From: Gossypium raimondii
Taxonomy: Eukaryota; Streptophyta; Magnoliopsida; Malvales; Malvaceae
DNA: 64,000 nucleotides
Assembly: GCF_025698545.1 (NCBI RefSeq)
Contig: NC_068570.1
Coordinates: 44,969,924 to 45,033,923 of the forward strand
Direction of reading: 5' to 3'
Shown here in pieces: positions 10,206 to 21,900 of the stretch; position 1 is the stretch's first letter; each line of letters starts with the position of its first letter. The position numbers and the translations under genes are program-made. The notes below the pieces were generated by a model. The model did not search any database. It was not told the DNA's origin and worked only from the letters and a program-made list of their open reading frames with translations.

Positions 10206-11191
10206 ATCCAACCAAAATACCTTGAGGCACACCTATTACGTTTGTGAAAAAGGAAAATGGGTTGATGGGATTGCATATAGATAATCGACTGTTGAATAAA
10301 GTCATGATAAAGAATAAATATTTTTTGACTCGTATTGAAGATTTATCCAATCAATTGAAATGTGCTATAGTGTTTTTGAAGATTGATCTCAAATATGGTT
10401 GTTATCAGTTGTGAGTTAAAGATGTTGTTGTGCCAAAAACAATATTCAGAATCAGTTAAGGATATTATGTGTTTCTAGTTATACCTTTTGGATTGATTAA
10501 TTCTCCCGCAACAGTAATGGGTATGATAAAATTGACTTTTCAATTACATCTCGACAGGTTCATACTGGTTTTTTTTATAATATACTGATATTATGAAACT
10601 GATTCAGAGCATGCTCAGTATTTGAAAATGTATGCAAAAGATGATTTATTAAGAATTTCTTGATAATTATATTATCGATGATAAAGCTATTACAGGGACA
10701 CGTTGAATTCGTTTTATAAGTTAAGTGCCAACTGAGTTTTGACTAGTTAAAAACTTTATTGACAGAAGCTCCAGTACTGATTCAATTTAAGTTCAAGAAG
10801 GAATTCATTATTTATAGTAATGCTTCACTCAGATGATCTTAATTTCTACTTGTTCAATTATATCAGAATTGAGAGTTAAAATGAAAACTCTTCAAAGAAA
10901 TTTGAGAAATGTAAAGAAAATATTTGAATTTGTTAGCTAAACTGGACTAGACTAAGAATGATCATATCACTAATTCTAATATGAATTGTGAAAATAATCT
11001 TTATTTTCGAAATTGAATATGTGTGCTAAGAAATTCTAAGATTATGTGAGACATCTTACAAGAGGCTTATAGAAGTGTCTATTTCATTCAATCAGGTAGT
11101 GACAAAATCTGTAATGGCTTGAGATAGAGTTACTGATGGCCAGGAATGAAACATGAAATTTCAAAGTTTGTACCAAGATGTCTAATAGGTC
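10206..11191 (+). pseudogene. 5'-truncated chromovirus pol: RT, RNase H start, integrase zinc region
   Basis: A heavily decayed plus-strand remnant. RT motifs are '[20 protein letters not shown]', '[19 protein letters not shown]', '[14 protein letters not shown]', 'VIPFGLINSPAT'; the YxDD box is destroyed. RNase H begins with 'LLTEAPVLIQFKFKKEFIIY' and dissolves into AT-rich sequence. Near 11070-11185 the integrase zinc region reads 'ILQEAYRSVYFIQSG' and 'WPGMKHEISKFVPRCLI'. The same integrase resumes at 27912, after the 11192-27911 insertion. No 5' LTR or gag is present. Confidence 0.82.
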
Positions 11192-13910
11192 TGTAACACC
11201 CCTAACCTGTATCTATTGCTGAAACAGGATTAAGAAACATTACCATGAAAACGTAACATACAAACATACATTTCCAAAATTAAAATAAACATAGCATAGT
11301 CCATTCATCTACATGCATATAGTCCCTTAACCGAGCCTTCGACGCCTTAAATACACTTTAGAAACAATTTGGGACTAAATTGAAAACATTAGAAACATTT
11401 AAGAAAAAGTTGGAAAAATTGAACTACAAGAGTCACACGGCCGTGTGACTCACAAAATGGCCTCACACACTCGTGTGCCAAGCCTGCGCTAGGTCGTGTA
11501 ACAACCTGACTTGGAAACCATAAAACCTACAGGGGACACACGACCGTGACACACAGTTGAGTCACACACCCGTGTCTCAGGTTGTGTGAACATGAAATTG
11601 GCCAAAATCAAGCCATTTCCATAACCAATTCAAGCATGTACCTACAAGCAATTTGCACCCATGACCAAGGCATCAAAAACATATCGAAACATAAATGAAA
11701 TGACCAATTCAAAAGGCTAATTCCATTAAACCAATATGTCGTAAAAGGCACCTCAATGCATTCATTCATATTTTACCTAAACATGTATACATGCCACATT
11801 TCAATCATTCACATCAAGTCCAATACCTTTCAAAAACATAACCTATCTTGACCATTTTGAAATACACATAGCATATTGGCCATTAAAACATGCATCAAAA
11901 GTAAGCCATATTAACACATACCAACAAGGCACCAAAAGTTCCAAAAGTACATCAATCCAAAACGCCATATACCGGCCAAACTTATAAATTAACATTCAAA
12001 CACAAGTCCACCTATACATGCCATTATAACATTGGCGTAAACATAAAAAAAACTACCGATATAATTGTTAGATAGTGTTATAGATCTTCGACGAGCTTCC
12101 AAACCGATCGAGCTTCCGATCATCTATAAAACATAGGAAAGAAAACTACATAAGCGTATAATGCTTAGTAAGTTCGTAAAACATGAACATAACTTACCAT
12201 TTCAATGCATAACATTAAAATTAAGCATGATATAATCCAACCATAAGCTTGGCACAAGCCTAAGCACCATCAAAAACACATGTTAGTACATTAACACATA
12301 ATTCACTTCAATTATCATAAGGTAAGCTATGTGTACATGAACATAATACTTTTGCATTTATCTTTTTCATGAACATAGATATACTTTCATTGAACATGTC
12401 CATTTCAATCATTTTCATAGATTCATGACATAGTTTGTTTGAACACTTGCCTTTCCTTTCCTTTTCATGCCCATTGAACCATTCAGAATAACATCGAATA
12501 TGCAGGGAAGCTTGGATGAAGTGTGCTAAACATAACTGTAACCTTTCTTTTTCCTTTACATCGTTGCGTACACGAGCTGTGAAGTGGGTCTGCTCACACG
12601 AGCTGTGGGTTAGAATGTAAGCTACAAGATGCTGCTCACATGAGCTATGGAGTATTCACAACAAATGTAGGACCTCAGCCATCGGTAGGACATTCAAGAC
12701 CAACGTCCGAAACATGAAAACCTAAATGACATGTCATTTGTATCCTAAAAATTCCTAAGGTTGAAACGGGGCTCGATAATCATCGTGACATCATTGGATT
12801 TACATCATTTAGTTACATGGCAAGTAATACATGAACACATAGATCAATATAACATTAAATTGTTATTTAATCCTACGAACCTACCTCGACAAACAAAGCA
12901 CAAAAACGTTGTCGATCAATCTAAGGCTTTCATTTTTCTGCGATCTAAGCTCGTACAAAGTCTATCTTGATCTAAATAAGAAAATTCAATCCATTTATTA
13001 ATTATATTATTCAACTCAGTCCATATTTCATATTTTGCAAAATTACAATTTTTCCCCTAACATTTTAAATTTTTTACAAAATAGTCCCTAAGCCCATAAA
13101 TTGAAATATACGCAATTTCATCCTTATTTCATGCTAGCCGAATTCACTAGGGACATCTACCAACTCATACAAAACACCATTTCATGAATTTAAATTAAAA
13201 ATTTATTATTTTTACAAATAAGTCCCTAAATGACAATTTCATCAAAAATCTCTTTACAGAACTTGTTTATTTAACAATAAGAACTCATAATCTTCCATGA
13301 AACATAAAAAATCACGTAAGGAAATTCATGGCAAAACCCTAACTATTTAATAGTTTTGCAATATGACCCTAGGCTAGCTAGGTTAAGCTACAACGACTTC
13401 AAAAACATAGAAATCATTAAAAACAGGAAAAAATAACACTTACATGCACTAGAAGAACTTGGTCGAATGTCTAGCCCCAGCTATGGCTTTCTTCTTCATC
13501 CATTTTCGATGGAAATAAAAGTTAAAGAAGATGATACATTATTTCACTATATTTTACTTTACTTATTTATTAAATTACTTTACTAACCTTTAATTTATAC
13601 TAAATAAAACATCAATTTCATGCCTATTTTTGTCCACTAATAATAATGGTCTAATTACCATATAAATCCCTTAATTTAAAATTCCATAGCTAATTGATAC
13701 CTTAAACTTATAGAATTCTACTTTTTCACCTTTTTTTGATTTAGTCCTTTTACTTAATTAAACATGCAAATGTCAAAATTTCTTAACGAAATTTTTAGAC
13801 AACCTTCCCAACATTCCATAGACCTTAAAATAATAATAATTTAATAATTACTCGTTAGATTTGTGGTCCCAAAACCACTGTTTCAATTTCACTGAAAATA
13901 GGTTGTTACA
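11192..13910 (-). repeat. 3' LTR of a minus-strand Tekay-type element (2719 bp)
   Basis: Bounded by TGTAACACC and GGTTGTTACA, and followed at 13911 by the reverse complement of a polypurine tract. It contains a perfect 20-bp palindrome, core CACACGGCCGTGTG, at 11431-11450, with further CACAC/GTGTG repeats to 11590. It also has repeated CACGAGCTGTG units near 12570-12650. It is homologous, by shared landmarks, to the LTRs at 32150-34953 and 35340-38229. Confidence 0.88.
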
Positions 13911-13935
13911 AGTCTCCCCCTAAAGGAATTTTCAT
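13911..13935 (-). other. Polypurine tract (minus strand)
   Basis: The plus strand reads AGTCTCCCCCTAAAGG just inside the LTR. Its complement CCTTTAGGGGGAGACT preceded by GATGAAAATT is the standard polypurine tract of this family. Confidence 0.82.
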
Positions 13936-14640
13936 CCTCGAAAATCTTACTAGAAAAGAGGTTTGAGTATTATACTTTCATAACTTCATCTGATTCCCAG
14001 GTAGCTTCTTCAATTTCATGACATTTTCAGAGAACTTTTACTAAAGCTATACTTTTATTTCTCAATTCTTTAACCTCTCGAGCTAGAATTCTGATCGGTT
14101 CTTCATGTATGTCAAATCTGTCTGAATCTCAACATCAATAGGTGAAATCATGTGTGACGGATCTGATCAATACCGTCGTAACATAGATACATGAAATACA
14201 TTTTGAATCTTTTCTATCTCTAACAACAAGGTGAATCTGTAAGCTTCTAGCCCAATTCTCTCGATGATCTCATATGGCCCAATAAATCGCGGACTAAGCT
14301 TTCCTTTATGACCAAATCGAATAACTTTCTTCTAGGGCGATACTTTCAAAAACATTTTGTCACCAACTTGAAATTTAAGAGCTCAGTCCAGTATAATGAA
14401 GTTTGACACTTCCAACCATATAAAGCTTCATGCAGTGCCATTTTAATGCTCAATTGATAACTGTTGTTATATGCAAATTCAACCAACAGTAGAAATCTTT
14501 CCCCGTTACCTTCGAAGTCCAAAACACAACATCAAAGCATATCCTCGAGTATCTGAATCACTCGCTCAGATTGACCGTTGGTCTGAGGATGAAATGCAAT
14601 ACTAAAATGCAGTCGGGTACCTAGAACTTCATGTAATTTG
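13936..14640 (-). pseudogene. Integrase C-terminal region and chromodomain (Tekay)
   Basis: The minus-strand translation shows the GPF-type region ('VGDKMFLKVSP', 'VIRFGHKGKLSPRFIGPYEI', 'NVFHVSMLRRY', 'DPSHMISPIDVEIQTDLTY') and then the chromodomain ('PIRILAREVKELRNKSIALV', 'KCHEIEEATWESDEVMK'). It ends with 'SKIFEDENSFRG' at the polypurine tract. Stops replace at least two conserved Trp codons, a common result of cytosine-methylation decay. Confidence 0.85.
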
Positions 14641-15225
14641 TTCCTGAATCAAGACGTACACCGTGGATCTCTATCGAAAATAATAGAAACTGACACACCG
14701 TACAATCTAACGATTTCAGCCATATACAACTCTATTAATCTGTATATTGAAAAATTTGTACGCACCGGAATGAAATGCGTGAACTTCGTCAAACGATCAA
14801 CAATGATCCACACAACATCTTTCTTTCTCGGGGATAGAGGTAATCTTGATAAGAAATACATCGTGACATGTTCCTATTTCCACTCTAGAATCATCACTGG
14901 TTTTAGCAAACGAAGAGGTACTTGATGATTGGCTTTAACTTTCTGACAAATAAAACATCTCGATATGAACTTAAAAATCTCTTGTTTCATACATGGCCAC
15001 TAGTACATCTGTTTCAAATCGCCGTACATTTTGTTGCTACCAGGATGAATAGACAATTGTGAGCTTCCTATAATATCTTCTGAACAAGATCCGAATTTCT
15101 CAGAACATAAATTTTTCCTTCGAAATACAAACTATCATCGAAACCTACATGAAAATCTAAATCAGGTGTCGTCTCAATCTGCTTTCGTTTAGCTATCACA
15201 ACATCATCACATTTTTTAGCTTCAC
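14640..15225 (-). pseudogene. Integrase core and zinc region (Tekay)
   Basis: A 70-codon frame (14649-14861) reads 'YFLSRLPLSPRKKDVVWIIV', 'DRLTKFTHFIPVRTNFSIYR', 'EIVRLYGVSVSIIFDRDPR'. These are the first part of the gypsy integrase core up to the second catalytic Asp (FDRD). The zinc-binding region lies to the right in broken frames (around 14940-15060). The continuation after FDRD toward the catalytic Glu lies leftward near 14530-14640 and is frameshifted. Confidence 0.85.
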
Positions 15226-15733
15226 AAATCTAATGCAAAAACATCGCTCTAGCTTTCAATTTAGCTAAAATTAAACCATCATTAATCAATGTTAACCGTG
15301 TGTTCAAAGTTCGCACAGAAAATAATGATTTTCTACTTAATGCATCAACAACAACATTAGCCTTTCCCAGATGATAATCAATGATCAAGTCGTAATCTTT
15401 CAATAACTCAAGCCATCTATGTTGTCTCAAATTCAAATCTTTCTGCAACATCAAATACTTCAGGCTTTTAGGATCTGTGAAGGTATGATATTTTTATCCT
15501 TACAAATGGTGTCGCCAAATCTTCAAGGCAAATACAATTGCTGCAAGCCCTAAATCATGAGTCAGATAATTATTTTCATGTGGTTTCAACTGTCTAGAAG
15601 CATACACTATTATTTTGCCCTCTTGCATTAGAACATAGCCCAAACCATTCAACAAAGCATCATTATAAATTACAAAATATTTACTGGACTCTAGCTGAAC
15701 TAACACAGGTGCCTCAATTAACAATGCTTTCAA
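15225..15733 (-). pseudogene. RNase H domain (Tekay)
   Basis: Two frames. 15500-15733 reads '[20 protein letters not shown]', '[20 protein letters not shown]', '[20 protein letters not shown]', '[10 protein letters not shown]', so the first catalytic Asp region is kept as YNDA and the Glu position reads DLGLA instead of DLELA. 15230-15454 reads '[20 protein letters not shown]', '[18 protein letters not shown]'. The join near 15455-15500 carries a stop or frameshift. Confidence 0.88.
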
Positions 15734-16560
15734 CTAATTAAAGCTTTGCTGACATTTCTCGGGCCACTCGAATTTAACATAATTTTGCAACAATCCTTCA
15801 ATGGTGTAGCAATCATCGAGATGACGAATCTTTTATAATATTCGACTAAACCCAAAAAACTTCTGACCTCTGATACATTTCTCGGAGGCTTACAGTATAC
15901 CACAGCTAAAATTCTACTTGAATCAACTCTAATACCATCGACCAATACAACATGTCCCCAAAACCAGAACTCACATTTGTTAAACTTAGCGAACAGTTGT
16001 TTTTTGCGTAAAGTTTGCAAAACAATTCTCAAATGCTAGGCATGCTCTATCTCATCTCATGAATAAATCAGAATATCATCAATAAACACAACAAAAAATT
16101 TGTTTAAATACGGTCTGAATATTATGTTCATCAAATTCATATATACAGCAGGTGCATTAATCAAACCAAATGGCATCACAAGAAACTCATAATGCTCGTA
16201 CCTGGTTTTGAATGCGATTTTCGGCACATCTGAGTCTTTAACTCATAACTGATAATAACCAGAATGAAGATCAATCTTTGAGAATACTATCGCACCTTTC
16301 AACTAATCAAATAAATCATCAATATATTGCAATGGATACTAGCTCTTGATCGTGACTTTGTTGAGTTGTCGATAATCAATACATAATGGCATGGATTCAT
16401 CCTTTTTCTTAACAAATAACATAGAAGCACCCCAAGGAGAAAAGCTAGGTTGAGCAAAAGCCCTATCTGTCAACTCTTATAACTGTTCTTTCAACTCTTT
16501 CAACTCTGTCGGTGTCATTCTATAAGGAGATATCGATATCGGAGACTTTCCCAGCACTAG
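15730..16560 (-). pseudogene. Reverse transcriptase (Tekay)
   Basis: Order on the minus strand: 'SYRMTPTELKELKEQL', '[20 protein letters not shown]', '[15 protein letters not shown]', 'YPLQYIDDLFD', 'VFSKIDLHSGYYQL', '[18 protein letters not shown]', then FIDD near 16060-16090 ([11 protein letters not shown]). The thumb follows: '[20 protein letters not shown]', '[20 protein letters not shown]'. The catalytic residues survive. At least five in-frame stops, mostly at former Gln or Trp codons, and a small deletion in the thumb ('CEFWFWGHV') mean no full protein is made. Confidence 0.9.
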
Positions 16561-17400
16561 CTCAATAGCAAACTCAACCTCTCCGATCGATGGTAATCTT
16601 GGTAACACTTCTGGAAACACATTTGTATACGCACATACAACTAGAACCGATTCTAGCTTTAATTTGGAAACTCTAGAATCAAATAAATAAATGAGATACG
16701 CTTTACAGCCTTTTCTAACATATTTCTGTGCCTATATAGACAAAATAACATTAGGTGTACTATCCAATCTATCTGACTCAATTCAAAACGTTTCACAGTC
16801 CTAATATTTCAACACAATATGCTTTCGTCTATGGTTCACAATAGCATCATGCAGAGTTAACCTGTCTGTACCCAAAATCATGTCAAACTGATCAAAGGGT
16901 AGTAACATCAAATTAGTCGGAAAGTTGCAACCCTGAATCATCAAAGGACAATTTTTACAGACTTTATCAACTAACACATACTGACCTAAGGGATTCATTA
17001 CTTTAACCACAAACTCAGTAGACTCGAAAGGAAATTTCTTAAATGACACTAAAGCCGTGCATACATATGAATATGTTAACCCCAGGTCAATCAAAGCATT
17101 CACATCAGTATCAAAGATAGAAAATGTACTAGTGATAACATCTGCTGCATAAGCTTCCTCTCGAGCACGGATAGCATAAGGTCTAGCCGGTGCTTGTGCC
17201 TCAAATCTCGCAGTAGAGTCTTTCGTCCAATTACGGCTATTACCCACATTTCCAATGTTTTGAGGTGGTCTCCCTCTCACAGTTGTATTGCTCGGTCGAG
17301 TAGTCTGAGCCTTTTCTTTGTCGGATCTTTCTAGGCATTCTTTGAGATAATGTTTATATGAACCACATTTAAAACATGCACCATATTTCAATTTAGACTC
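16560..17400 (-). pseudogene. Zinc knuckle and aspartic protease (Tekay)
   Basis: A 196-codon frame (16801-17391) begins just before the CCHC knuckle CFKCGSYKHYLKEC, which fits C-x2-C-x4-H-x4-C. A basic linker and a retropepsin-like domain follow: 'FDTDVNALIDLGLTYSYVC', 'KVCKNCPLMIQG', 'LMLLPFDQFDMILGTDRLT', 'HDAIVNHRRKHIVLKY'. The active-site triad reads D-L-G where relatives have D-[SP]-G. The frame then stops, and the linker to RT (16560-16800) is in broken frames. Confidence 0.88.
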
Positions 17401-18310
17401 ACCGAAGTGTCACCGATTACATTGTTTACATTCAGGCTTGTTGTTTCTAACACTGCCTATGCTTGTTACAGACATATCCTAAGGTTTCGAGCATGTTGCT
17501 TTCATCTATCTTTACCCGAATAACCCACCGAAGCTGACAAATGACCATGATATTCTTTCGACTTCTTTGACGGCGATTGGTATGACTTTCTTGTTGATCT
17601 CTTTCCTAAATCATAAGCCTCATAATCAGCTTTGTTTTTTTTTTGCTTTACTTAGTTCTTCAGCTTTGTGAGCTCTGTCAACTAGAACTACAATTTTTTT
17701 TAATTCAAGGATCCCGACTAACAACTTGATGTCTTCGCTTAACCCATCTTCAAATCATGTGCACATAGCAACCTTTGTTGGTATATATTCTCGAGCATAT
17801 TTACTAAGTTGAACAAACTCTCTTTCATATTTAGATACTGTCATTCAGCCATGTTTTAGCTCAAGATATTTCTGGCTCACATATTTCTTTCGGAACTCAG
17901 TCTAAAAGAATTCCCAATATACTCGTTCTCTCAGCACAACCAAAACAAAGGTATTCCACCATTGATAAGTTGAATCTTTCAAAAATGATACAGCACATTT
18001 CACGCATTTTTTCGGTGTACATGATAATTCATTGAAAACTCTGATCGTATTTTCCAACCAGAACTCAAATCTCTCGAGATCATCTTCAGATGTACCTCTA
18101 AACTCTTCAGCCCCAAATTTACAAATTTTATCAACTCGAGGCTTGCTCAGTCGTACTGGTTCCAAACCCTGAGAAACCACGGGAACCGATTGGGGAACAG
18201 GTGGGAGAGGAGGTCGTTGAGCCATAGGGTTCGTTCGTACGAACTCATTATTGTCTTTGCATGAATTGTTTCGCTCCTTTTTGAATAATGGGCTCCATGG
18301 TTCAGTATGA
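17400..18310 (-). pseudogene. gag (Tekay), broken, 5' end lost
   Basis: From right to left: 'NNEFVRTNPMAQRPPLPP', 'RLSKPRVDKICKFGAEEFRG', 'FWLENTIRVFNELSCTPKK', 'CAVSFLKDSTYQWWNTFV', 'VYWEFF', then after a stop 'TEFRKKYVSQKYLELKHG', 'TVSKYEREFVQLSKYAREY', 'FEDGLSEDIKLLVGILELK'. This is a Retrotrans_gag domain. The frame extends rightward past the ATG at 18225 ('SPLFKKERNNSCKDNNEF') to about 18300. There it meets the end of the Athila ORF. No leader, primer site or 5' LTR of this element follows. Confidence 0.85.
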
Positions 18311-19457
18311 AATTTGGGAACTCAGGCACAAAAATAAATGGGTCATTGCAAATTTTCATAAGAGCACTTCTCGTCGAGTCATCCCTTATTTTTGAGTATT
18401 TCCAGTAAGCTTGTTGCTACCACAGCATATGTTGCATTATGTTCATCAACTTTGACAGCTCATCTTGAAGACCTAAGCAAGGCGGTTGAGCTCTGAACAT
18501 TGAAGTCTCGATATCAGGTTCAGCTTCTGGTTCCATTGGTTCCACCTTATCAGGGGCTTCAGCCGATTGCACTGGCTCAATCTTTGTGGGATCTTCTTCA
18601 TCTTCTTTTTCAGGATCCTCAATTTTTTCAACTCGTTGTTGTAGAACAGAGTCTCCAGCTATTCGATAGAGGTCCCAATCTGTGATTGTCCCCTGGCTAT
18701 AGCCTATCTTCTTTACGTTTGCAAGAATTTTAGCTTTCAAGCATAGAATTGTTATCGTAAAGGGAAAGTAAGCTGGGCCAGAACGTGAACATCTAACGAC
18801 ACAATTCCGCATTTCCCTCAAGATGATTTTTCCCACATCAATGGTCTTCCCAGTTAAAATTGATTATAATAAGACCATTCGCTCTAATGAGATTGTAGTC
18901 CCATGTGAGCTAGGCATAAGGCTGAATCGGATGAAGTAGAACCATACCTTTGCAAGTGCTATCAAATATTCTCTTCAATAAGTGTGGATTCCTTGCTTTG
19001 ACACGGTCCACTTAGAACCTAGAACTGTAAGTTCCTCGAGAATTTCTTACAAATTTTTAGACTCTATATTTCTCATCAAGGGGGAATACTCGTCGTTTTC
19101 GAAATCAGGCAATTAAAAGAACTCATTACTAGCGTTTGAAGTTATTGGTACCTTGATTCCGTGAACTGGAACTTCCATCAACTCGCTTGAGGTTAAATTC
19201 GTATAGAATTCGCGCACTAACTCCTCATCCATACTAGGTCTCTTCTCACAAAACAACTCCCAATTGAGAGTTTCAGCAACCAGACGAATACGCGCCATAA
19301 AACCAATATAGTTGCTTTCTTTTAATGTGAAACCTTTCTCTGGATGCATCTGTTGATTCTTGAAGATACTCTCGTATCTTGCTTTAACTTCTTCACAGTG
19401 AAACTTGTTTTGTGATTCGTCAATTTGGGTAGATGCACGAGTTCTCTTGCGAGGCAT
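18311..19457 (-). pseudogene. Athila env-position ORF, 'putative plant transposon protein' domain
   Basis: The start at 19457 (MPRKRTRASTQIDESQNKF) is the first Met with the usual basic start; an upstream Met at 19496 is less likely. Next come 'YESIFKNQQMHPEKGFTLKE', 'VAETLNWELFCEKRPSMDEE', 'VREFYTNLTSSELMEVPVHG', then broken frames. From 18836 follow 'ILREMRNCVVRCSRSGPAYF', 'AKILANVKKIGYSQG', an acidic Glu/Pro-rich stretch, and 'LSKLMNIMQHMLW'. From memory this matches PF20167, found downstream of pol in Athila elements. Its function is not established. Stops occur near 19110 and 18415. Confidence 0.72.
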
Positions 19458-19496
19458 GATTAACCTAATCATAAGATGGTTACAATTATTTCTCAA

Positions 19497-20637
19497 AAAT
19501 TTAATTAATATACAATATTAATAATTCAATAAATTGAAAAAATTAGATAATAAAATTAAAATTTAGGAGAAAAATTGGTCTTACCACCTCTTTTGTAAAA
19601 ATTAAAAGCTCTTAAGAAAAATAATTTTGAATCAAAAGATGGTATATTAAAATAGGTTGAGGGGTTTTTGGCTAAGGATGGGTGAAAGGGTGGTGTGTCA
19701 CTCGGGTATGCAAGGTAGCAGTGCGCAGTAGGGGATGGATGTGAGCAGTGTGCGGATCGTTAAGCAAGCCTGGTGTGGGCATGCACGGGGTGCTACTGAC
19801 CAATCAGCTGGGCGATGTTGTGCCTAGGGAATTGTTAGGAGGTTTTGAAAGTTAAGGGTTTTGGTGTTTTTGGAGGGAATGTTGTATGAATGAAAAAAAA
19901 AAGAATAGATAGGTGGAATTTATAGTGAAAGGAGTAGGAGCTAGAGTAGAATTCCTAAAATTCTAAGTTCTAATTCTACTCAAAGTAAATAACAATTAAA
20001 AATTAATATAATGCATATTAAATTATTATTTGCTATTAATTTATTAAGATAAAACTTATCGAATAAAATATGATTAAATTAAAACTAAAACTAACTCTAA
20101 ATAAAGTCGATAATAATTAATATATATTATAATGGATATAATTATATATTATTAATTATCATCTTTTCTTTTTCCTTTTTTATTGAACTAAAACATTTAT
20201 TCTATATGCTTTTTGAAAATATTCACAAAAGAGGCATCTAATTTTAATATTTACAAAAGAGCAACCAAATTTTAAAAATAATTCAATTAAGTTCTGGACT
20301 TAATGAAAATTTAAAATTGAGTTGCAACATAAAACTTGGATCAAAATTGACCCTTTTATTTGAAAAACTAAAAATTTATTTTGTCATTTAGTGAATAATT
20401 TCTTGGGAAATTATGTTAAAATCAATTCCCAGGAAAGATTGGATAGGTCACAAACGGTTCCGCTTAAGTTCCAATCTCCTAGACAGAATTTATTTAAGCA
20501 TACTAATCCCGAAAATATACCCTAAGTCATTTATTCAAAAAGAAGAACAAGAAAAATTAAATATCTGATAAAATGAATGAGATTTGATTCTATTCAATTT
20601 TATCTCCCCAGTAATGTTTCAAACGTTGAACATTAAC
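19497..20637. other. Athila spacer between integrase and the downstream ORF
   Basis: No coding sequence is supported. The left third (19640-19880) is G-rich on the plus strand and contains GGGTGG/GTGTGCGG repeats. The rest is strongly AT-rich. Athila elements normally have a long non-coding spacer at this position. Confidence 0.6.
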
Positions 20638-21900
20638 TCAAAAATTACCTTCCTTACCTTGAAGTTCAACAACTCCGTATGGATAGACTAGATGAATCAT
20701 AAATGGACCAAACCAACGTGATTTTAACTTACCTGGAAAGAACCTTATTTTGGAATTGAATAACAAGACTTGCTGACATGCTTTAAATTCTCGAACTCGA
20801 ATGTGCTTGTCATGCCATTTCTTGAGTCTCTCCTTAAGTAATTTGACATTCTCGTATGAAGACATTCGGAATTCTTCTAACTCGTTAGGTTGAAGCATCC
20901 ATTTCTCTTTGGCACTTTTAAGATCCAAGTTGAGTCATTGGAGAGCCCAATAAGCTTTGTTTTCTAACTCCAAGGTAGATGGCAGGCTTCCCCAAAGAAT
21001 AACCTATAGGGTGACATCCCTAAAGGTGTCTTGTATGCTTTCCTGTAAGGCCCATAAGCATCATCCAATTTTTTGGACCAATCTCCTCAGTTCGGGCAAA
21101 CTACCTTCTCAAGTATTCCTTCGGTCTCCTTGTTTGCCAATTCAGCTTGCCCATTCGTCTGCAGATGGTGAGCTGTAGCAACCTTGTGTTTCACTGCATG
21201 TTTACCTAATAACCATTTCAACCACTTGTTCACAAAATGGGACCTTTCATCACTGATGATGGCTCTTGGGGTTCCAAACCTTGTGAACACATGTTTCTGT
21301 AAAAACTTCATTACAACCTTAGCATCATTTGTCAGATATGCCTCTGCCTCAACCCACTTAGACATATAGTCTACTACTATTAATATGTACTTGTGACCAA
21401 AAGACGGAGGGAAAGGACCGAGAAATTCAATACCCTAAACATCGAATAATTCTACCTCAATGATATTTGTTTGAGGCATCTCATTTCTGTTGGTGATAGT
21501 TTCGACCCTTTGACATCAATCACAACTCTTTACGTAAGCATATGTATCTTTGAATAGTGTTGGCCAAAAGAATTTGGCTTGTAATACCTTGGCTGTAGTA
21601 TGTGTATATCTGAAGTGTCCCCCACTCGAAGCTGAGTGACAATGGTATAAAATCTTATGTACTTCATCTTCTGCCACGCATCTCCTGATCATTTGATTTG
21701 CACACTTTTTAAACAAATATGGTTCCTCCCAGAAATAGTACTTCAGATCGTGAAAAAACTTTTTCTTTTGATGATACGTCTTATCAATCGGCATCAAACC
21801 ACAAGCTAAAAAGTTAGCAATATCAACAAACCAAAGGGTATTATGGACATGATTTACCTTTAGTATGTGTACATCTGGAAACGTGTCTCGAACTGGTATA
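20600..21900 (-). pseudogene. Integrase (Athila)
   Basis: The zinc region is visible at 21516-21700: '[20 protein letters not shown]', '[19 protein letters not shown]', then stop and 'CQR', giving the H-x-H..C-x-C pattern. In the core the first Asp position reads IEFLGPF instead of the usual MDFMGPF. 21087-21365 gives 'SKWVEAEAYLTNDAKVVMKF', 'FTRFGTPRAIISDERSHFVN', 'HLQTNGQAELANKETEGIL'. The C-terminus at 20638-20928 gives 'LKERLKKWHDKHIRVREF', 'LLFNSKIRFFPGKLKSRWFG', 'VYPYGVVELQGKEGNF'. Three or more stops separate these parts. Confidence 0.9.

Noticed and set aside
10206..11191. Possible endogenous pararetrovirus (caulimovirid) RT
   Set aside because: The order RT, RNase H, integrase zinc region and the resumption of integrase at 27912 followed by a polypurine tract and LTR identify a gypsy retrotransposon.
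11431..11600. Short palindromic repeats that could suggest a CRISPR-like array
   Set aside because: Repeats are irregular, without uniform spacers, and lie inside a eukaryotic LTR.
12761..12970. 69-codon plus-strand frame
   Set aside because: Inside a minus-strand LTR, no domain, AT-rich composition.
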